A stretch of 64,000 nucleotides of DNA from Wolfiporia cocos (GCA_029448655.1 JACCLO010000002.1:558001-622000), one strand, 5' to 3'; shown: positions 11,650-22,950, counted from the stretch's first letter. Numbers and translations are program-made. Notes: generated by a model from the sequence alone, not told the origin.

Positions 11650-13682
11650 CTACAAACTAGCGAGCATCTCTGCTATCCGAGCCCGCGGGCGGATATCGCA
11701 TTGGAAAGGCTCTGGATGGCTGAGCATTACTGTTCATGAGTGACGCCATCGAAGCACATGCGAATCCTTACCTGACTAACCCGGACCTGAATGATATCGA
11801 AGGTGTTATAGCCTGACCCATAGCTTTGTGTGCTTCGCGAATGTCGAAAGCAGTAATCAAATTAGCTATTACGAGCCACACACTTGAATTGCCAGGGCAG
11901 ATTCTGGAAATGTGCGATGCATTTTTATAAATACTGAACAGATAATCATTCAGCTCACCGTCTTCCAAAACCCAAGATCATCCAGCGGGGATTTGCCAGC
12001 TGGGCCGTAGCTTCGTCCATTTCTTGGTACCTCTCAGGTCGAACGACTTCAGGATCAGGGAATAGCACAGGATCCAGAGATATAGACCTATTGCAGGCTT
12101 GAGTATGCGAGCAACTACATACTACGATTATGCGATTACGAACTGAATATTCGCGATTATCATCGTTCCACGGGGGATGAAGTAGCTTCTGTATCAATCG
12201 TCGTCCGTAGTCTGATGAGGCAAACCTAAATCATAATATGCAGCTGCTGAGCAAAGCAGAGGAACATGCAACATACCTAGTAGTGTAATTGGCAACCACC
12301 TGAAAAGGTATTACATCTTACCAAGTCGATCTGCTTCATAACCCACCTATAAACTTCTCGCAAAACACATTCTAAGAATGGTAGCGAATTCCTAGCTTTG
12401 AAGTTAGGCAGACGATCCGTCCCCACAACAAGATCCATCTCTACTTGTGCCTTCTTGAGCACTTCTGAATAAAATAACATGGCAATAATGAAGTTCGCGA
12501 TTGCTGTTGACGTCTATGGGACGTTTGAGACTGCACGAACCAAGTAACGTGTGCAGACAATACATACTGTATCAGTCACTGCTAACGTATTATAATCCCA
12601 CCAGAAAATAATGAATTACAACAAGGTGTAGAACCAAGCACCTCCGTATAATGCAGCTGCCACCGCCTTGGCATTATTCGTCATGTATTCCGAGGCACCA
12701 TCCTCCGTCGCATTGATCTGCTCGAGCGACGTTGACAAGAATGATGGCCTCACTCTCCCCAGTGCCTGAGATAGTAGTTGATATCACTCAAGATATTGTA
12801 GTGTAATGTTTTAATTCATGTTCTCACCATCTCTCGCTGGACATTATGCGCAGGTATCTCGTACACGTCTCTTAGAAGACATCGAACCTTTAGAGCCTTG
12901 CACTTGAAGTGCGAGCCCGGCATCCAGGTCGGTATGAATCTCACTGCCGTGAAGTCAGATTACGATCTAAATCCCATGCCAAGCTCACATGAGGGAATAA
13001 AATCAACGATCGCCGCAGCCGAATTGTTATTTTCCACCGTGGCAGACACTACGAGATCTGCTAGCTGGATGAATTCATCGTCGGATGATGTCGCGGTGCG
13101 TCCATACGCAATCTCCATCACGAGCGATGCGGAGAATCTGGTGAGGTCCTCAGCTGATGAATTGAGGTTTCTGGTGACTACATACCTCTTAATGTGTGCG
13201 AGAAATTCATTTGGTTTCTCGAAGAGCCTATGCAAGAGTATATTCACGTCTCTTCGTTGGGTTTGACGATATCCACTCAGCGCCTGTTTGTTCGTGAAGG
13301 CAGCTTGGTACTATTTCATCTGAGTATATAAGCGCATTTATTGCATGGTATATTGGAGACATACAAATTCTGCGCGAGAATGAACTGAGGTCTGTCGGAA
13401 TATCCTCAGGTAGGAAATGCCACCCGATGCGTACGCATAAGATTGCAACCGCGCGCATGAATCATGAAACATACCGTAGTCGTTAGCCCACTTCATGAAA
13501 GCAGTGTAGAGATAGTACTTTGGAAGTTGATGAACATTACCAATCAATGGTAGTGGCGAAGGACCCGGGGGAAGTGGCAAGCTGTGCTGATACCCAGGCC
13601 ATCGCCGATGTAAGTATAAGCACAGAAGGAATGAAGCGATAGCACAGCCTATATATTGGAGGTTCCAGTCGCTAATGTTCAT
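11650..13682 (-). pseudogene. Cytochrome P450 (CYP), degraded
   Basis: Starts at 13682 with an N-terminal membrane anchor (YIGCAIASFLLCLYL) and the Pro-rich hinge LPLPPGPSPLPLIGN. Further on I can splice an I-helix with GGVTDTTSTAIANF, an ExxR-type helix (CVLREVYRW), a PERY motif (VVRPERYQE) and the heme-binding loop FGRR-ICPG split by an intron. The stop is at 11650. Damage: the part between WANDYG and SDRPQF, and the part after AQN that should carry the C-helix WxxxR, are missing. There is an in-frame TAG at 13311-13313, and a TGA at 12194-12196 stands inside the conserved segment before YFIPRGT. The many intron junctions elsewhere still keep frame, so decay is probably recent. Its place next to a terpene synthase suggests it once oxidised a sesquiterpene; that is inference. 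Confidence 0.8.
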
Positions 13683-14537
13683 GGCTGTTCCCGGTCCAGG
13701 TGCTGCACACAGGTCGTAAAGTGAAGGGACGTCCCTACCACACACTTTATACGCAAAGACATGTGGTGGCAGCGTCAAGCCATATAAAGCCCCCACAAAT
13801 CACTGTAATGACATGCTCATGATGTCATGAGCGTTCTGATTGATATCGCCTGGTGCATCGACAATACCATATGCCAGTTATACCTTTCATGAAGTCTGAA
13901 ATCAGGTCTTCGATAAATACACTGAATAAACGGGAAAAAAGGGACGAGCAGTGATCAGTTTGGGATGTGTATGTCCCTTTGTCAGTGCTGCATGGACACT
14001 ACATGAGCCTCTTACGGGCAGCGCATAAACGAGCTCTGCTAAGAACGTCTCCAGATAAGGAGTCATGATGCATGATCGGGGCATATGCCACGAAGCGGCA
14101 CAACTTTCGATATGAACAGTGGATTGGAATCCACTACGGGTAGTGGACGGAAGCCACGATTATCGGAAGAAGCGTCCGCTGTCATGAGGTCGAGGAGACT
14201 CGGAGAAGATGTGGCTTATCGAGCCTTCGGATGGAGACTCGCAGGCCGTACTAGGAATACATTTTACCTACGTAAGGCCATATGAGCCGATTGTTGTCTG
14301 AGGACAGGTGCACCCTCCACTTATTACTTACTCGCAGTGCTGATTCAGATCATTGCACAAAATGATTCGAACAGCCTCGATCTTGATCACTTTCCTTGAT
14401 CGAAGCGCTGATCGATTCAGAAGCGCGACTAAGAGAAGCGCCGAGAGCAAGTTTCTTGCTTGTCTCCGCACATGATCATCTCTTCCGTACGGCCTCTCCG
14501 AGTCAGCTTCAGCAAACTCGGTATACGACTGCACACC
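13683..14537. other. Divergent promoter region between the P450 relic and DUS2
   Basis: No gene seen. The region contains two overlapping perfect palindromes at 14118-14147, listed separately. The DUS2 leader just before 14538 is short. Confidence 0.45.
14118..14147. repeat. Two overlapping 18-bp palindromes
   Basis: AGTGGATT-GG-AATCCACT (14118-14135) and TCCACTAC-GG-GTAGTGGA (14130-14147) are both perfect, have 8-base arms and a GG centre, and share the TCCACT hexamer. The middle arm can therefore pair with either side. It may be a binding site for a dimeric regulator or a pair of competing hairpins; function unknown. Confidence 0.6.
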
Positions 14538-16173
14538 ATGTCCCAGCGGCGTTCGCGCTCCCCTTCTGCATCTCCTCGTGCGACAAAACGGCAAAAGGTC
14601 GATTTTGAGCCTCTCACTCCGGAGGATTATAAGAATGGAATTGTCCTTGCACCCATGGTCAGATCTGGCGCCTGTGCGTGCTCTGTGAATATTCCTGACC
14701 CGGCTGTCATTCATTTCCATTTACTCAGTACCCACCCGACTATATGCGCTCAAGCATGGCGCATCATTGGTATGGGGCCCAGAAACAGTCGACAAAGCCA
14801 TCCTGCACACTACCCGGGAGGTGGATCGTGAGTAGTCATGAATTTCAGATGTCTTCCTCTCGCCGAAACTGTGTCTAGCGGTCACCGGTGTAGTCTCCTA
14901 CGTGGGCAAGTCCAAGGCAATCTTCACCACCCACCCGATTGAAAAGCCCTACTTGATCTACCAAATTGGTTCCGCCGACCCCGAGGTTGCAGTCCAAGCG
15001 GCGAAAGCGGTCATGCAAGATGTCGCAGGTTTCGACCTCAACTGCGGTTGCCCCAAGCCATTCTCCACACATGCAGGAATGGGTGCGGCGCTGCTGAGCA
15101 ACCCAGATCTCCTTTGCTCTATCCTCACCGCGCTCCGGCAGGCAATGCCGCCTGAGATCTCGGTGTCCGCGAAGATTCGCCTGCTGCCGTCGCAGGAGGA
15201 CACGCTGAAGCTTGTCGAGCGAATAGTCAACACAGGCGTGAGCGCACTCACGGTACACTGCCGGACGCGGAACCAGCGCAAGCGCGAGCCGGCGCTGATT
15301 GAGCGGCTGAGGGAGATCGTGGACTTTGTGGAGGGCATGGGGAGGGATGTGGCTGTCATTGAGAATGGCGATTGCGAAGGGTTCGAAGACGGTTTACGGA
15401 TACGCAGAATAACGGGTGAGCTCTTAATGCCTTACATTATCTGACGACTGTGCGAGGTGGCTGAATGTATGACTGATAATGAAGGTGCACATTCGGTCAT
15501 GATCGCTACAGCTGCGGAGTCCAATCCCACCTGCTTCTCACCAGCTCCTCTCGTCGACCTTGAACAGACATTTATCCCTCAATACATCCGGCTGGTACGC
15601 CCTCACAATCCCCTCATATGTACGAGCTGACCTCACCCTGACTTGTTTTAACAGTGCAAATATCTGAATAACCACTGGTCCTCCACGAAGTTCTGCACGT
15701 CGCAGTTTAAGGGCCCGCATGTCAATACCTCGCGTGCTGACACCAAGGCGTTCCACGAGGTAATAATGCACGCCAAGAGCTACGACGATATTGCGCCACG
15801 CGTTGAGCCCTGGGCAGGCGAAGAAGAATTCAGGGCGATCGTCGACGCTATCGAGAGCCGACATGGACGGATCGCCCCGCTGAAGCTGACTGAGCAGGAG
15901 GGCGAAAGCGCAATTGCGTCGAAGTCCAGTCGGGATTCGCTTACACCTGAGGCGCTTACACCTGAGGCGCAGCAGATTGGGGAAACTGCGGTCGCCGAGA
16001 AGCAAGACGAACTGGTGACCCCTCCCACGGGCGAGCCCGAGACAGCTGCTATGAATACCCCGCTTGGGCCCGCGAACGAGGCGCGCCTGCCTATGCCTGT
16101 CATGCTGACCGGTGACCTTCCCACACCGACTCCCGCCCTGGTGTCTGGAGCAACTATTATCCCATTAGCTTGA
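14538..16173 (+). CDS. DUS2: tRNA-dihydrouridine(20) synthase, Dus2 type
   Basis: FMN enzyme that reduces uridine 20 in the D-loop of cytoplasmic tRNAs. The start MSQRRSRSPSASPRATKRQK carries a basic tail. After it come the TIM-barrel motifs GIVLAPMVRSGA, FDLNCGCPKPFS (with the catalytic Cys of the NCGCP motif), SVSAKIRLLP, ALTVHCRTRNQRKREPA, VAVIENGD and ITGAHSVMIATAAESNPTCF. Five introns separate the exons and all junctions keep frame (for example after MVRSGA, and before GAHSVM). The C-terminal extension past about residue 380 is low-complexity and contains a 15-nt tandem duplication coding LTPEALTPEA. It is a housekeeping gene inside the terpene block, so it probably has nothing to do with the neighbours. 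Confidence 0.9.
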
Positions 16174-16260
16174 CATCTCTGAGTATATTCTCTCGGATGT
16201 AGTTCTACGTAGTAACACCAGGCCCTTCGACTATCGTAGCCGCTTCGTCATGCAACGCGT

Positions 16261-17375
16261 TTAGTAAGTAGCTAGATCGATTAGGTACTCCCCGCCCACC
16301 AGCTCGCGAAGCCGGTACCGCGGGTTCTGCGTGTGGAACGCGATGTAGCCCTTCTGAAAGCTGTCCCACGCGTCCCTTGCGTCACTCTCTCCGAGAATGC
16401 GCTGTATGCGCTCTGCTGCCGCTGTCGCCTGCTCTGCGATAGCACGGAGGACGTCAAGGGCCGGTATCCCTTCGATTTGCGCGCGTCCGTGGATGTAGTT
16501 TTCCGTATCCCCTGCGAGTTCTTCCTTGTAAAAGGACAAAATGTCACTGAAAAAGTATGTGAATTATGATGATCAAAGCTTATAGTTGACTATTACTTTG
16601 TGTAGTTGATTAACAAGCCGGCATCGCTGATGAGTGGTGAGACATGGTCAGCTCCACTCAATGAACCAATAGCATAAAAACGGCTTACGGAATTGCTTGT
16701 ATATATGCGCCAACGTCAGGGAACCGTGCCTTCTCCCAAATGAAACAAGCGTAAGACTCCGGAAGCCCTCCTAGGAAGCGTCTGTATTCTACAAACGCCA
16801 GACTATACACTTCTCCGCCAATTGTCTCTAGCATGTTTCCGCATACGAATCCCAGAGCTGAATTCAATATAGCCGCAGCCGCAAATCGCGGGTAGTGCTC
16901 TCACATTGCCGCCAAAGTCCTGGATAGATCGCCCAGCATGCCAGTACTAGTGTCTCGCGGAACGGACCCGTTGCAGAGCTCTTGGCAGAGGTTGGCGTAT
17001 GCGGCGCTTTTCGTCCATACTGACTACGATGGCCGTGAAGAGGACGATCAGGACTCTGGTCTCTAGGTTGGCAATGTGGCTGGATGCGGTCTCAGCAATG
17101 ATGACGGAGGCGATGATATGTGGACGGATGCTCGGCCCGTAGGCCCAGGATTGGGTGGACTCCTTGACGCGTGCCTCGAGTGCGAGGTCGCGAGTATAGG
17201 AATGCATGTCGGTGCCTGACCCCAATCTGTGGAGGAATTCCATGATGACCCCCTCAACATTCTTCATCTCCTCATCCTGATCGAATGGAAATGCATTATA
17301 CACTCCAGCGGGAGGACATGACGTACCTGGATGGGTGAGTTCGTAGAGACTGCCGCAATACCATCGTCTGGCATT
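16261..17375 (-). pseudogene. TRI5-family sesquiterpene synthase, copy 2, broken
   Basis: The start MPDDGIAAVSTNSPIQ joins by an intron to DEEMKNVEGVIMEFLHR. Later exons carry PESYACFIWEKARFP, QAIPDAG and the NSE motif NDILSFYKEELAGDT, and end with RYRLRELVGGEYLIDLATY. Exon junctions are the same as in copy 3. Two lesions are clear: a one-base shift near 17011-17013, immediately after the VVSMD segment that should form the Asp-rich motif, and an in-frame TGA at 16902-16904 where the family normally has Trp (AM-stop-EHYPRF). Everything else remains in frame across all introns, which argues for recent inactivation. It is oriented head to head with the PNPOx-like gene at 18100, just as copy 3 is with the one at 21908. 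Confidence 0.85.
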
Positions 17376-18099
17376 CTTTTCACAGCTGAGGCGATGTTCA
17401 GGACGATCAAGGCAGTGGACTACTCTTGCTCGATTCAAACTTGGGGTTGCCACCGGTCACCGGTCCTGGGTCCTTTTGTCGGCGCGCTTCGGTAGAGTCT
17501 GAGTGATCACAGGGCGGTTTGCAATAGATGCTGTAGGAAATATAACTAGTACGTTATTGTGGAGAGTTTTCGCATGTGTATGGGATATGATTAGCCGGAT
17601 GACTAACGGCATAACCAGATGGGGGCTTTCAAAGCGAATGCTCCCTTTGCTAGTAAACAATCCATTTGAGGTATTAAAAATACAGCAACACGGTGGATGA
17701 TGCCGTTAATCTGTGCTGCTGTAGGTAGCGCACACCTCATCCCTTCCATATATCAGCAAACAGCTGCATTACACACGCTCATGTGGAGGAGGAAGATAGA
17801 GGAGTGTTATGACCTATTGAGGAAAAGAGCTTCAGTCGCATTAATAGACGTCCGCAGCACTACCATTGCAGCTGAATAGCTCTGAGCTCCAGACTTTAGA
17901 GGATGCCTCGGCCATGAATCTAAGTGTGAATTTGCGAGGTCTTCGGTTAATAAGCTGGTGTGCGTACCGCGATCGGGAGTTGTATACGAGCGCCAAGCCC
18001 TGCCGAGGTATCTAAGTTGTGCTCCGCTCGCTTGGCGCTGGCGCTGAGCGCTGAGACCTTACCACCTCGGTCGCAGTAAACACCTCTGTCGAAGGCGGT
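17376..18099. promoter_or_regulatory. Divergent promoter, terpene synthase copy 2 / flavoprotein A
   Basis: About 720 bases between two head-to-head starts with no gene of its own. It contains a perfect 9-base inverted repeat, GCGCCAAGC (17990-17998) and GCTTGGCGC (18030-18038), separated by 31 bases and ending 61 bases before the flavoprotein ATG. This may be an operator or a hairpin in the leader. Confidence 0.4.
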
Positions 18100-18858
18100 A
18101 TGTCGTCAATACCGCGTTGGATTGATGCGGCCGTGAAGGCGCTCAGCCTTCCTGAGAACAAAGGGCAAAATGGTATGCTCTATGCTATCAGTAAAAATGG
18201 TTCACTATATATGTTGATCCAACATTCCGTAGTGTTTCAGATGGCGACAGTAGATGCATCCGGAAAGCCCAAAGTGCGCACATTGGTACACCGTGAACTG
18301 TTTCAACCAAAGGGACGCCCAGATCTACCCGTGATCCTCACCACAACGGACGTCCGCTCACCCAAGGTGCAAGAATTGCACGCCAATCCCTACGCCGAGC
18401 TCTGTTGGTGGATGGAGGGTTCAAAGGATCAATTCCGTATTTCTGGTCCAGTCCGCGTTATACCGTCCCCTCATGCAGACAGAACAGCTTGGGTCAAGTG
18501 CGGGCTATCTGTCGCATTCGATGTGGTCGATAAGCAGAAATTCGATTTGGAGAAGAAGCGATTGGAGGTCTTCGACGGTATGAGCGCGCATATGAAGGCG
18601 AGCTGGTGCAGACCTCCCCCAGGAAGCGAGTTACAATCCTACGAAGAGGCAAAGAAGTGGACGGGGAAAGTCCCGAAACTGGGCGAGGCGGAGAGCGAGA
18701 ATGATAGACGCAATCATGAACAGGCACTACAAAACTTTGCTCTCGTTCTAATTGAAGCAGTTGAGGTAGATTGGGTTCAACTGGGAGAACAACCTAACCG
18801 GAGGACGAAGTTCCTGAGAGTAGGCGAGGAATGGACAGAAGAGATATCTGTGCCGTAA
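18100..18858 (+). CDS. Pyridoxamine 5'-phosphate oxidase-like FMN protein A (Alr4036 type)
   Basis: Two exons, 18100-18172 and 18233-18858, give 232 residues. The fold is the split beta-barrel FMN-binding domain of the PNPOx family. MSSIPRWIDAAVKAL is followed by VFQMATVDASGKPKVRTLVHREL, then TTDVRSPKVQEL, ELCWWMEGSKDQFRISG and the C-terminal VEVDWVQLGEQPNRRTKF with a Trp-Val-Gln-Leu dimerisation-type end. Fungal members are mostly uncharacterised; they bind FMN, and the substrate is not predictable. The 60-nt intron has no stop and a length divisible by three, so unspliced RNA would add 20 residues. It pairs with a terpene synthase upstream on the opposite strand and is a clear paralogue of the gene at 21908. 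Confidence 0.85.
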   Translation: MSSIPRWIDAAVKALSLPENKGQNGMLYAISKNGSLYMLIQHSVVFQMATVDASGKPKVRTLVHRELFQPKGRPDLPVILTTTDVRSPKVQELHANPYAELCWWMEGSKDQFRISGPVRVIPSPHADRTAWVKCGLSVAFDVVDKQKFDLEKKRLEVFDGMSAHMKASWCRPPPGSELQSYEEAKKWTGKVPKLGEAESENDRRNHEQALQNFALVLIEAVEVDWVQLGEQPNRRTKFLRVGEEWTEEISVP

Positions 18859-20129
18859 TTTACCTCTGGAGGTGTCAGTCGGCGTCGAACTGCATGGTAT
18901 GGTCGTAATTAAGTAACTGTATGTGTATAGCCTTTGTAACAACAGTAGCGGCAGAATTATTAGTAGCGGAGGCCTTATGTCAAGTAGTATACACCGTGCC
19001 TACTATGTCTATCTGCCATCCGTTTCTCGTGGTGTGCTACAGCGGAAATCATGCTTCGACTTCAACTTGAAGGTAGTAATTGTTCTCAATCTGCCAAACC
19101 TCAATGTGTAATACCCTGTCATGATCTGTTATATTTCTTTGGTGATAAGGCAGCCCTATTTGCGCATATACAAGTGCGCTTGCCACTGGACGGCCATCGA
19201 CTAAGTGAGCGTACCGAGTTTCTCATACAGGGTCTGGCATCTCACCATAGTTGTAGACGAACGAAGCATTGATGGGGATACTCGCACATGCTGACTGCAA
19301 CTCGGATATTTTGCCACAGGTTCCAGGACATAGGCGAGGAAATCTCACGCATCTAGCGCCAGGAGAATTGCGCGTTCGAGATTTGGGATCGCAAAGCACA
19401 TCGGAGGATCCTCGGTAGCTGTCACTGACAGCTATGCCACTGCCTCGCGTTCGGCTATACTTGAGCCACAAGTTGAGTCCGACATCCTGGAGGACCCTTC
19501 GACTATGATTGCTGGATTCTAGATGGGCTCACAAGGGTTCGTGTAGTACATGCCTTATTCGCACGAATGGCAATTTGTGTAACGTTCTATCACGAGTTCA
19601 CAGTATGTAACCGAACCACCGAGAGTGCTCAATCCGATCAGAAATACTGCCCTCCCCGTCAACGGGCTCCAGCCCAGTCATTGCGACACTGAAAATAATA
19701 AAGCGATATGTTGCATTGTACCGCGTTTGGCGACATCGTCCTAGTAATAGACTCCATGTACGCCATCAAAACACAAGCACGGATCCCGGATAATGCCTCT
19801 ATAGTCATCGAAGCAAACACAAGCGCTTATTGTGGCGCGCTGAAAGTAGATATAGATAGCGATGTCATGAATGATGTCCCACTGCTTTTTTGAAGAGATA
19901 GTTGCGCGAATTGACTCGTTAATGTAATAGAATCAAGCTAGGCTACGAGCTGTGTGTGGTTAAGCCTCTGTATATGACCCAATACGAGTCCCACGCTCAG
20001 CGTTTTGATCATTGATTGCACCAAACGAAGAACCTGAAATTTGTACACGGGGCATCTCCTATCTTTATGAGTTCATCACACTCCTTAAGGAAAATTATAG
20101 TAGCACTATATAAGTAGACACTACATCAC
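18859..20129. other. Intergenic region
   Basis: Separates the two terpene synthase/flavoprotein pairs. I see no coding exon that fits either family and no clear repeat. Confidence 0.4.
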
Positions 20130-21250
20130 TCAGTCAATAGGTGTTTCATCAAGAAGATAGCTAATGTCAAGCAACTCTCGTAATCGATAGCGGGGGCTGA
20201 GAAGGTGAAACTGGATGTAACCTTCAGCGAAGCTCACCCAAGCATCCTTGGCTTCTCCTTCTCCTAATATCGCGCACGTTTTCTCGTATGCCGCAACAGT
20301 TTCGTCTACTACCTCGCGTAATGTCTCCAGCTGTGCCTTTCCCGCGACCCGTGCTCGGTTATAAATGTATGTAGTCGTTTCGCCTGCCAGCGCCTCTTTG
20401 TAGAATGATAAAATATCGCTATGAGCAGATCAACGCTGTCAATACGGTTCGCGCATAGAAAATCAAATAGATCCCACTTCGCAAAATTGATATATACTGT
20501 GGCAGTTCTGTATTACGAACGAACAGCTGTTGGAGATCACGATACCGCGATATTAAAGTTCGAGACTCACGGTATCGCTTGCGCATATACTTTCTCGTCA
20601 GGGAATCTGGTCTTCTCCCAGATGAAACACGCATAAGCTCCTGGCATCCCCGTCAAACCACGATGATATTCGACGAAGGGTATGGTCCGCGCCAGTCCGC
20701 CACAAGCATCTTCTCCAATCATTTCGCCGTTCAAGAGGTCCAGTGTACTTGTCATTATAAGGCCGGCACTGTAGCGAGGATATAAATCCCACATATTGGC
20801 GAGGACCTTCGCCAAATGTCCGAGAATCCCCGGGTCCTCTCGAATCGAGCCATCGCAGAGTCTCTGAGAAAAATTGGTGGCCGCTGATGCCGCCGGATCA
20901 TCAATAGATGTAACAATACCTGTAAGAACAGCTATTGCGATTTTGGCGTCCACGGTGGGGAGATGGGAGTACGACGTCTCGGTAATGCTGATTCCGGTAA
21001 TTATATGAGGACGAAGAGTAGCTTCGTTCTTCCATGACCGCGTAATGTCTTTGACTCGCGCCTCCAGTTCGTAATCGCGTGGGCGATCGGGATAAGAGTA
21101 TTTCATCCTGCTCAGGAACTCATTGATGGTGGTTCTTGAGATCGCGGATATAGACTCCTGACTGGTTCAGAATATTACAATGTCATTTGAGGGAAATATT
21201 ATTACCTCGTATTTTGTTTTGTCGTTGCAGCATATGGCCGGAGTAGACAT
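20130..21250 (-). CDS. TRI5-family sesquiterpene synthase, copy 3, intact
   Basis: Four exons (21250-21206, 21157-20571, 20507-20478, 20418-20130) sum to 951 bases, or 316 residues, without any interruption. It is a class I terpene cyclase of the trichodiene-synthase-like family, expected to cyclise farnesyl diphosphate. Visible features: the Asp-rich motif SIDDPAA near residue 100; YACFIWEKTRFPDEKVYAQA near 190; the second metal motif NDILSFYKEALAGET (N-D-x(2)-S-x(3)-K-E) built across an intron; and the C-terminal PRYRLREL, whose Arg-Tyr contacts diphosphate in this family. Length is close to other basidiomycete members (about 310-350). The tiny 30-nt exon 3 is conserved in all three copies. 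After QAIP this copy has Thr where copies 1 and 2 have Asp. Product unknown; I do not claim it makes trichodiene. Confidence 0.9.
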
Positions 21251-21907
21251 AATGGACACAGTTCTATGCATAAACCACTGCGAATGAGATAGTGGAGCGC
21301 ACAACACTGCTGAGAATTAGCGTACTAGAGTCAGATCCCAGATAAAATGTCTAGTAGAGCCGACGCAGGATGGGAGAGGGTGCTATACAAAGCGATCCGC
21401 TTTGTCGCACATTTATGCAGATGCGTATTCACATGCAACGGCAACATTGATTCGCTAGATGCCACCATGTTCGTCCGTCCCCGTGAGCTGATCCCGGCTT
21501 GGAATCGTCAGATAGATTCTGAGATATACCGAATCGAGATGAATTCGAAACCGTTACGCATGACGTACTTCCTGTTGAGTACACGCAAGACTCGAGCATT
21601 CTGCACCTGTCATTAGTGCATATCCTAGTTTAAGCGCGAAGATCATGCATCATGATCAGTCCTGCAAACAGAATACTCGGGTGGTGAATCTAGGCGCTCG
21701 CTCAAGGGTACTAACGCAGTGCGCGTCAATGCTGCGCTAATAGACCACCCACCCTAGGGCAGGGCATGTCATCCCAGAATAAAACAGGCAAGTCAGCGGA
21801 CTCATGAGCGCTTGAGCACTCACCGGCGGAAAGATGATTGCGACTCGAACGGCTATCGGGGCTTGGACACGTCGCACTTCATACTCACCGGACCACACAT
21901 ACGAGAC
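21251..21907. promoter_or_regulatory. Divergent promoter, terpene synthase copy 3 / flavoprotein B
   Basis: About 660 bases between head-to-head starts, nearly the same spacing as in the first pair. I see no coding exon. By eye the sequence is not obviously alike to 17376-18099, so promoters have diverged more than the genes. Confidence 0.4.
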
Positions 21908-22680
21908 ATGGCTGCCACTCCTCGCTGGGTTAATGCACTCTTGTCGGACCTGGGCTCATCCGAAGGCAAGGGAAACGGTGGTGCTGAATCTAATATTACC
22001 ACTCTGTTTCTGGATGCTGAGTTTCTGTGTATGATGTAGTGTATCAGATTGCGACTGTGGAAAGCGATGGCGTCCCACTGGTCCGCTCCATCGGACATCG
22101 CGAGCTTCTGCATGCTGCTGGCAGCCCCAATTTACCCATTCAAATTGTGACGAGCACCGACATCCGCACTCCGAAGATTGAGCAAATGCGAAGATCACGG
22201 ACAGGTCTCGTGGAGCTATGCTGCTGGATGGCAGGTCCTAAGGATCAGTTCCGTATACTCGGAGCCACGCGCTTCGTCACCGCACCCGACGTCGGGATCG
22301 ATGCGCAACCCATCGACGTCAACAGGCCATCATTGGCCCTGGATAACATGACCGGGCAAGGCTTTGATTGGGAGGCCAAGCGGCAGGAGCTATTTGACAG
22401 CATAGATGAACACGGCAAGGCATGGTGGTGCAAACCACCTCCCGGCAGTGTCATGGATCCTCATGCGAATCCGAAAGATTGGCCGCGCACAATTCCCAAA
22501 CTTGGAGAAGCACAGAGCGAGGAAGACAGGTGCAATCAGGAACGGGCACTGCACAATTTCGCTCTAGTGCTGATCGAGGTAGTAGAAGTGGACTGGGCGC
22601 GGTTGTCGACGGACCCACATCAGAGGACACGTTTTGTCAGAATTGGTGAGGAGTGGGAGGAGCAGACGCTGATGCCCTGA
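21908..22680 (+). CDS. Pyridoxamine 5'-phosphate oxidase-like FMN protein B (Alr4036 type)
   Basis: Exons 21908-21977 and 22040-22680 give 236 residues. The domain order is as in protein A: MAATPRWVNALLSDL, then VYQIATVESDGVPLVRSIGHREL, TSTDIRTPKIEQM, ELCCWMAGPKDQFRI, KAWWCKPPPGSV, and the end VEVDWARLSTDPHQRTRFVRI. The single intron sits at exactly the same place as in protein A and interrupts a G codon before VYQ/VFQ. It is a predicted FMN-binding oxidoreductase or related barrel protein with unknown substrate. The gene is divergent from the intact terpene synthase and convergent with the aldolase. Co-duplication with the synthase suggests a role on the same pathway. Confidence 0.85.
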
Positions 22681-22950
22681 TTTCATTGATCTGTATTCTC
22701 GTACAAACTTGTATCGATTGTATATGGTTCGACATAGAGCATACATTTCATCACTTATCATTCTTCCTTTAGACATCACAGCTTGTCATTTCTATGAGGA
22801 ACTAGCCAAGGGGCACCGAGGATTGCAACTCATGCTACGTAACTTTCCGACAACAATCCTGCTATGTCATCGATAGCGACAAGAATATGCAAGCGTACTT
22901 ACGAGCGCACTGGACGGCCTTGAGAACACATAGTCGTAAGAAGTGAGTTC

